A stretch of 64,000 nucleotides of DNA from Mesocentrotus franciscanus (lineage: Eukaryota; Echinodermata; Echinoidea; Camarodonta; Strongylocentrotidae): NCBI GenBank assembly GCA_037976565.1, contig CP137671.1:26669813-26733812 (forward strand), written 5' to 3'. A model generated the notes under the pieces. It was given only the letters and a program-made list of their open reading frames with translations, did no database searches and was not told where the DNA came from. Positions 45,901 to 55,400 of the stretch are shown in pieces. The translations under genes were made by a program, and so were the position numbers. The stretch's first letter is position 1. The number at the start of each line of letters is the position of its first letter.

Positions 45901-48900
45901 AGTTTCAGCTGCACGATAGTTTGAAGGGGAAAAAAAGGGAAAGCTAAAAAAAAAAAAAAAACACACAATCATATACACAAGATTAAACAAAAGTGTAAAA
46001 CCAATCAAATTATCTAACATTTTCTGCAACATCAAAAAGCAGGTAACTACATAAAACGACGTTCAACATTTACATGGTTACAGAGTAGGAAAAAAAAACG
46101 TGGATACATACTTCAAATGGGTATACGAAATTCACTTTTCTATGTTTCTGGGTAAAGTTAAAGAGCCTTTAGTTTGCTCTTGATGAATGACAGAACGTCC
46201 GTCTTTTTCATTTCGAAATGAAAAAAAAAACATGTGGCTTCTTCCATGCAAAGGTCCAACTCCTTTTCAAACAGTTCATTTACGCTGTACACCATGTTTA
46301 CGAAGCGAAAGTATCGCTCCTCGTTGAGTTTGGTGATGGCCACTCTAGCTACATACAGCCCTCGTGGTATTTCTGGCTGGGATAGTTGAGTTGCATCCTG
46401 TGCATGACTGATGCACCGCCTCGTTTATTAGACCCGAAAGTGCCTTGACGGTCATGAGGACGGGTGCTACATGAAGATATATATCGTCTTTCGCCTCCAT
46501 CGTCACCGTCTCCACCTCCTGCATACTGACATCTGTGTCTAGACGGTCCACCACCTCCTCTGCCGCCGCCACCTCCATCTCCTCCTCGTAGTTAAGCTTT
46601 CTGCGTAGTTTCTGGAGACTTCGAAGGACCCTTTCAGGAACGTCTACCTCCATCTAAACCAATAGGCTTGCTGAAGTTGGAGGTCTGTTTGGTCCCCTTG
46701 GCGTCGTCACTGCCTCTGCAGTCGGCGGACAACCGGGGCTCTCGGAGGAGAATATCCGATGATCGTGACTTCTGGTGTGAGTGGTGATGAAGGAGTTAGC
46801 TTTCCATGTGCAGTGGGTAAGGTCTTGGAAGCTCTTGATTCATTTTAGCAATTGTGGCCTGATTACGGAAAAAGGGATGAGCGTCAGTCAGGTAATTTTT
46901 AACTATCTTCTTTTTTATTTTTTTAAATGTTGCATTATCAAAAGCCTTAACCCACCAAATACCAAGTTGTAAAACTATTTCTTCACATTACTGAAAGCTC
47001 CAACAGCATCGCTGATTTCAAATTTTCCCTAGACCAATTTCCGCCAATTTTCTTCCGTTAAATTGATACCCTTCTTCCCCAGGAGCACCTTGTTACTACC
47101 TTTCATGTTGTAGTATTCTCGAATGTTCACGTATGGGACTCCCCTGAATTTCTTGACTACAGCAAAGCGCTTCCCACCCAAATGAAATGGTTTCGAACCT
47201 GCTTCAAATTCATATTTATTTACGTTAATTGTCTCCTTACTAAAATGACACCCTGACTCTTCCTTAGCCGTAAACCAACTTTCGCTTTTTCTGTCTCCAT
47301 ATGTCTGTGATACACACACAAAAGAAAAATGAAAATAATTGTTTGAAATCAAATTTTGTTTTCTCGCATTCACAACGTGTTTGTAAGAAACATACGCATA
47401 CTTCACTTCTCTCACGCAGTTCACTTGCATTGCATCTATACAAAGATACTAATATATTTTTTTTTCTTCAAAGACAGTAAGGTATAGTAATAACACTAAA
47501 AGTAATAAAAGAACAGATCTCGAATATTGACACTCACCCGCAATATGAGGGGTCCAGGAAGGGTTGCTGGTTTGAGCTTCTTCTGCTCCACCGGAGAAAC
47601 TGATAAACTGGCACGGTGCAAGACATTGGTGACGTCATTCTCTGGCATCATCCTGACCTTAGGCGTGTTTAGCATAGTGTTGTGGATGGTGGCTGATGTA
47701 GTGTTTGACTTTTTCGGTGAGCAAGTGGCCATCATGGTTTTATATATGTATATATATATATATATATATGAAGCCGTAAGTGTGATATATGCTGTAAATG
47801 CTTTCAAGGAACGGTTTGTAGCTCAGTACTCAATGTGATACCTTATCTCATCATTACCCTGGTATATATGTAGTCTCTTCACTACACGTTCTATGCACCA
47901 CACCCCTCAACGAATCACAACGCACTCCTTTAATTATTCGCCCAATCACCACCAAACATGGTTCTTCGTTAACCAATCACAAGCAAGAGGATTAATTAAA
48001 ATCATCCAATCGCTGCTCCTAAAAACTTCCTCTCTTCTGATAATCAAAGAGGAAAATGCTAATCAATGACGGAAATCGTGGAAGGATGTTTTTAGTTGGA
48101 TTATTGTACTTGCTCACTAATTATGAATATTTCAAAGAGGAAAAAAAGGCTATTCAATGGCGGTAATGGCGGACGGATCTCTTAATTAGTATATTGTTCT
48201 TTTAATTATTGCTAATGAGCCATGAAGGGCTCATTAGTGAGTCATACATGAATCACTAATTAGGTGCTAATTAATTCTCCCTGTCTGGAGAGATTATCAT
48301 AACTACTTAGGATTAATCCGTTTATGGGTTTCAAAGTTAACTCAGGGTAAGCATTTCAGGGGGACAGAGGGAGGGTATATCTTAATACTTGGCATGCATT
48401 ATATAATTTATATGTACATCAGGGGCGATAGTGAGCGCAAAAAAAAAAAAAAGTTTTAGTGAGAGTTGAGTTAAACAAAAAAAGGTTGTATATATACGAG
48501 GGCCTGCGCAAGGCGTTTAAGCAAGTCATTTAAAAACGGCACCTCACAACACCCCCAATTTTTACCCGGATTTACATCGATCTCAGGGACTGTCCAATTT
48601 TGGTAGAGAAAAAAGTCGGGTAATTATCAGGCCTGATATTGTACCCACATTATGTAAGATTATTCATTTATGATGCAATGTGAGTATCAAAAAGCGTGTT
48701 ACTGGCCAGCAATATTTCAAAAGGAATGGCTGGGTGAAATATATAATATAAAATTACAAATTAAGTGAAAACATAAGAAGAAAATAAAATCTTAATTCAT
48801 CAGCAAGTTGGTCGTAATATTTATAACAAATTTGTATCTTCAAGACAATATAAGATTTTGGTAAAGAAAGTGTCAATATTGTACACGTTCGCTCGCAAAA

Positions 48901-49375
48901 TTTACGCATTGAAAATTGATATTCGGGCAGGGGATATCACCCTCTTTGCAAATTATTCTGCCCTAAACACGATGGAAAAGACTTTCGAAAATCAATTCCA
49001 GAGCAATTTCAATATCTCATTGTATATCCCATTGAAATCATGTTCGTATTAGATAAAACGTCAATATAATGTTCGCCCATTTTGATATATGATGGGCAAG
49101 GCTATTGCAATGCCTAAAGTTGATTTTTCGAAAGTCTTTGCGATCCGGTGTTCTTTACTTGTATGCATATGTGTTTAGTAATAACTCAAGTCTTTCATTA
49201 TCTCCATGATCTTTGCAGCATGAGAAGCAGTCGGTCATCATGCTCAAATATCTCATCAAGCATAACAGCCTAGAGAAGAAGCTCCAAGAACACAATATCT
49301 ACGACAAAGAAATCGACTTCATCTGTCAACTTATTCTGGGTGTCAAAAAGGATGACAAAATGGTATACTATTTTT

Positions 49376-49410
<35 letters not shown>

Positions 49411-52400
49411 TTATTATTATTATTATTATTTTTTTTTTTGGGGGTGAGTTGTTCAAGTATCTGATTTCCTCTTGGCAAAGGCGTGTGATTACTGTAGGCA
49501 TACTTGTGTTGGTTTAGTATAGATTTGAGGACCATTTTTACTCGGAAATTTCATATTTTTGGGGACTTTGCATGTGCATGGGTACGTTTGTGGGTGTGTG
49601 GGTATGGGTATGTGTGTTTAGTTGAAAACAGGAACCTTTCCGATAATTTGTCTTAATCTGTATAAGTAATATTCATATTCAGAAATTCTACTAAAAATGG
49701 AATTGAGTAAAACAATAACAAAATGTTATTCATGAATAGCGAAAGAAGTTGCAGGGTAATGTCACATGATATTTGATGAACAAAACCTAAGCCAACAGAA
49801 CAAGAAATCATTAAAAAAAAGTTCGTTTCATCTCTCTTCTCTCTCCCCCCATACACTCTATCTCTATACCTGCCTATATAAACGTCTCTTCCCCACACTA
49901 TGTCTGTGTCTCTCTGTCACCTTCTCTTACATACTCGGTCTGCCTCTCTCTGTCTGCCCTTCTCCGTCTCTCTCTCTCTCTCTCTGAGTCTCCGCCTGCC
50001 TCCGTAACGTTCTCTCACAATATCCTTAAAAATGCATTAGCTTCGTGAGAACAAGTTCTGCCTGTACCAGATAGTGAACAACAGTGTAAACGGGGTGGAC
50101 GTGGACAAATGGGACTATTTGGCTCGGGACACCCATTACCTAGGCATGAATTCTGCATTCGACTTCAATCGTATTCTGCCCTTCGTGAAGGTTCTCGATG
50201 TGAAGCGAGGCTGTAAGGCCAGGAGAGAACTTTGCTTTAGAGACAAGGTATACACTCACATAAAAATACAGGTTCAAATCTGCACCCAAAACTATGGAAA
50301 CGGTATAAATAGTAGAACCTCGAAAATAGAGTGCAAGCCTGAGTTTAAAAAACATATGGGTTTGCACTCGATACGAAGCATGACTTCGAAGTTTGCAACA
50401 TCAAACCATAAGAGGTTCAAATTTTCACCATTATATAAAGAGTGTTAGATGCAAGAGGTGAATCTGAACCCTCAAGAGTGCTGGCTATGTACCATTTTAG
50501 GTATATTATCATGACTATGGGTTATTCTCTGACAAGCATCAAATATCTGTAAGGGCTTAGGCTAGGGATATCCCTATTACCGAATCTAAGCCCTGTACCA
50601 GACCTCGAGCTACACAAACCTAACTATAACAATATTACTACATTGCGTTACTTCGTATGCGAAATATGGCTTACTGAATAAATTGATATTTTCCTTCTTT
50701 TGAAATTAATTTTTTTTCTTCATTGTTTTAGGTAGCGAGTAATCTGAACCATATGTTTCTCACGGGATGCCGTCTTCACCATACATCTTACCAGCATAGG
50801 GTCAGCAAGATCATCACTATCATGTAATCAGATAAAATTTAGTTTTCACTTGACATGATTTGATTTGAATAAATTACGCATATTACCTGGGAGAGGTATA
50901 CGCAATTGTTTCGATTGAAGCTAAAAATGTACATGCAGTTTGTATATAATTGTTCTGATCTGGTCTTCCATGAATGCCAAATTGTAAAGAATCTGAAAAT
51001 TAAATTCATGCACTATGGTGACATGTCTGGTAAGGTTCGCTACTTTGGGATAAAGCAGCTCTACAATCAATTATAACAATCACACTGTCGTATGTCAAAG
51101 AAAGATGAGTGTTCTGCATAACAATACCAGTGCGTACCTGTCCATTTTGCAACTTTGCTTTTTTGACCCTGGCCCTTTTTCTGATGTACTGCTCATTCCA
51201 TGCGTGGACAATCACAACAAAGATGGTATCAATTTAAAGAGGAATTTTCCCCCTACTTACCACTCTCTATTTTGTCCTGCTGTTGCTGTTGTTGCTCCTC
51301 TCCCTGAGGTCTTGTTTGACGACTTTGAATTGAATTGAATTTACGGAACTATATAAATGTAAAAGCAAAACATAGAACAGAAAATAGAATACATTAAACA
51401 TATACGAGATATAAAGCACATATATGGCCAAGGCCACAAAACAACAAATCGCTTATAAATAGGGCTCCATATAAGCTAACATAACAAACTAAATAAAATA
51501 TGATGCTGAAAAGATGTTTGGTACATGTACTACAAAATCGGAGAATAGCGTTGAACAGATCGAGGCATACAGAGGCTTTTCGTCTTGCACTCATCAGAGT
51601 AAAACGCAAGAATGAACAGAAGACCTAAATCGAACAATAGGAACGGATCCACATACATTCAGCTGACCGACCCTATTTTATGCAGACAGAAAGATTTTGT
51701 TAGGACGCTCGTGTCATTTTAGCGGTTATCCCGTTATTACATAAACCGGCTGGCAGTAAGCCTAATTTACCGTTATCTTTAGACAGCCAATCAGAGCTCG
51801 TTATATTTCGCGCCTGCCGTTCCTTTAGTTTCCGTTTAAATTGTTCGATTTCGGCTTTCTGTTCATTAATCGTTTAAAAAACAGTCGTTTAAAATAAATC
51901 GTTTCAAATTAACCGGATTAAACGTTTAAAAAACAGAAATACGAAATTGAAAACCATCTAGAGACTCCTAATAAATTGCGATACTGGTTAATTAACTATA
52001 TTTCTACAATTTTTGAATTTCTGTTTTCTTAACGGATAACTGAATTTTCTTATATTATAACGAAGATATGGCGTATATATTCAGTACTGAATGAACGCCA
52101 TAAAACTACTACTACTAACAACAACATACTGTTCATTCATAACTAGGCGTCGTGGCGTGCGCCTGTAATCCAGCTAACAATGGAAGTTACAAACTGATTC
52201 AGCTGAGGACGCAGGTTCGAAGCTGAGTCACGTCTTTCGGTTGGTGACGTTTAAAGGACGGTCCCCATACGTGAATAATTATATGTGATTGATACACGTC
52301 TGTAAAAGCCCAATAAAAACGCAAAATTCTGTTCATTCTTGCGTTTTACTTTGATGAGTGCGAGACGAAAAACTTCAGTATGCCTCTGTTTAATATGGCA

Positions 52401-55400
52401 CGCATTTAGAGAAACAAATAAATTTATTCAACAACAATAACAAATATAATTCTCTCCCTGAAAAAAATTCCTCTCCATTTTTGTATAAATCACTTAAAGG
52501 GACTTGGTAACATTGTTCAGATGAAAGAAAATGGTGCTAAGGTAGTGACTTCAATGCTAGATGTACAATTAAAGATAATCTGAAAGTTTGAGTGAAAACA
52601 GACTATTATTAATGATAAAAATTGGGAAAAACCGATCTGATCGATTCCTTAATTCTCCGAACTATATTATTACAATTTGATTACATTTTAGGTGAACGTA
52701 AAACGTCACAAAGCAATGAATTGGCTCTATATACCATTTAAGACATTGAAAAGTTGACAGATTTTAAAAGCCTGTCTTATGTCTTATTTTCATGGAAAAA
52801 CGGTTAGGAAAATTCAAAAATGGTTGGGAAAATTTTACTGTAACAGGATGTCGCACAGTGACGCCTTCAAAGAAACCATAAATATCTTTGTGGTTTGAGA
52901 ATTTTTTCAGGATTTGTTTGCATGTTAGAGGGGTAGTACAGTAGAAGAAATATAATTATAAGTGACATTTCATACAAAAATTACGCATTTTTTTCATCAA
53001 CCTTTAACAATGTTACCGAGTCACTTTAATAAAAATATTAATTTCACTTACAAAAAAGATGTTCCTCTTTTGGAACACAAAATATATCTCTCCTAAGAAC
53101 CGCTTTTATTTCAAGGAAAAAATACATTTTCCTCTTTAAAAAATATATATATGCATGGCACTCCATACTTGTTATTCATTCTTTTTCTCGAAAATATACG
53201 TTCCTCTTGGAAAAAAACATTTCACTCTTTAGAAAAAAATATATTTGACTTTTTTTTCAGCATAAATGTGGCGCTTTTTAACATAACATCAGTGATGCTG
53301 ACGTCGCACGAACGTACGTGGAACGGACCAGAGCGTCTAGATATAGATACAGTAGGCCGACCGCGTCCTTTTTTTTTAACCTAACCTAGCCATCTTACCG
53401 CTGCATTTGATTGGCTCCATAGGAGTACACTGTACACATTTTTAATTTAATTTTGTAAATAATCAAGAGTAGATGTAGATCTAACTGCACTCGCCATTGA
53501 CAGTCAGGTGTCTTCTACTATGAAGAGGAATTGGTTAGCATTTCATGTTTAAAGTGATGGTTTAAGATTATTTTTGGGGTATCTCGTGTAATCCCTTGTA
53601 ACTGAATCGTTACAGTCCCGAGGCTAAGGCTGAGTTATGGCGGTCGTACGTACGTGCGCGCGTGTATTTATTGTGAGGTATTGCACCTTTAGAGGCCGGA
53701 CTACCGTATCTATCTTCTAGACGCTGCGCTCCGATCCGTTCCACGTACGTACGTGCGACGTCAGCATCACTGATATTATGTTGAAAAGCGCCACCTTTAT
53801 TGTGAACAAAATAAAAGTCGAATATATTTTTTCTTAAGAGTGAAATGTTTTTTCCAAGAGTAAAGTATTCGAGAAGAACAATGAATAACGAGTATGGAGT
53901 GCCATACATTTTTTTTTTTGGTAAAGAGGAAAATGTATTTTCTCGTTGAAATAAAAGCGGTTCTTAGGGGAGATATATTTTGTATTTAAAAAAAGGAACA
54001 TCTTTTTTGTAAGTGAAATGAATATTTTTATTCAGAGTAAAAATATATTTTTTAGAGTGAAATGAATATTTTTGAAGAGTAAAATGAATATTTTTATAGA
54101 GTGAAATGAAAATTATTTTTTAAAGTAAAATATAAAAAAAATGGAGAGGAGCTTATGTCAGGTAGAGAAATATATTTTGTTATTGTTCTTGAATAATTTT
54201 ATTTGTTTCCCTAAATGCTTACCATAGTTCAACGCTAGTCTCCAAAGATGATTCAGTCACCATACCCAAACGCAAACACACACAAACACACGCACACAGA
54301 TACACACACGTACCTACACAGAAGCGTTTGTACAAAGTTATTAATATGAAAACATTAGATTTCGTAAACTATACTTTGTAATGACTGTATTGTCACAAAT
54401 TTTCAAATATGTATTTGCGACGAAGCTTTTGAAAACAGGTCAAAGTTGAACTTAATTTGATAGAAGTGGGTAATTGGTTCGATTTCTTTAACGATGTACA
54501 TTTCTGTAGCACTGATATAACAAAAATACATTACGCGTATAACGAAGTACAAATGAAGAAAGAGATTGTTTTGACATGATTTTGACTATGATGTAACAAT
54601 GCATAATATGATTATTCCGTTGCCAAGCAAAGTGCAATTTTAGCGCAATGCGCTTGTACGCATTGTTTGTATACAGTTTGTTGCACTTGGTTTTAATTTG
54701 TAAATTTGAATTCACTATCTGAGGAAATACATCTAAACCGGTAATAGTTATTTGTTTGATATATGTATAATATATATGTATATCTTTATTATTAATTAAT
54801 ATATAAATTTTTATATATTTATATATATTATATATACATGTAAATATATTATATATGCATGTATAAATATCAATTATCCACGTATATATATATATATATA
54901 TATATAAATATCACAAAACTTTATTCAAAATATTCTTGTAGGCTGAAGGACGCTTTCCAAGAAGCAGCTGATCATCTCTTATTCGTTGGTGAAGGCGGGT
55001 AAGTTTCCTTCACAAATCGGAACAACATTCCTTGTGTTGCTTAGACATTTAATTATATGCATGTAATTCTGTGTTATGGATGTAAACAACAGTAAATGGG
55101 AAAATGTTGAAGTCGTTGATTGTGGGTAGTAATAATGTAATTGACTGGTTAACTGGCTGCCTCCTGTACCATAACTTTCATAACTTTGTTTTGCATTTGC
55201 ATATGAAACTTTTCAGAAAGGAGTACAACCTATTGGAGTCTGTGAAGGACCCCGAGGCCTTCTGCCAAGTCAATGACACCATTGTCAGCGAGATCATGCG
55301 ATCACGATCTCAAGAACCAGGAATGGTGAAGGCACGGGAGATCATAGACCGGATACACAAGAGAGAACTCTACCAGTGCATTGTGGAATGCCAACATGTC

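Larger units (their letters stand above)
31382..48307. mobile_element. Polinton/Maverick, decayed, 16.9 kb
   Basis: The ends start AGTAGTTATGATARTCTCTC and are inverted. The flanks are the same 6-bp TAGGAT (31,376-31,381 and 48,308-48,313), as Polintons produce. Gene content is typical of this virus-like group: family B DNA polymerase, double-jelly-roll major capsid, penton-type minor capsid and chromodomain integrase. Most genes are broken. I did not find the packaging ATPase or the cysteine protease. It lies in intron 3 of the SAMHD1-like gene. The inverted repeats differ at roughly a tenth of positions by eye, so the insertion is not recent. Confidence 0.93.

Noticed and set aside
47527..47838. 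103-codon plus-strand frame with hydrophobic stretches
   Set aside because: Antisense to exon 1 of the PC4-like gene, and it runs through an (AT)n tract that creates the YIYIYIY run.
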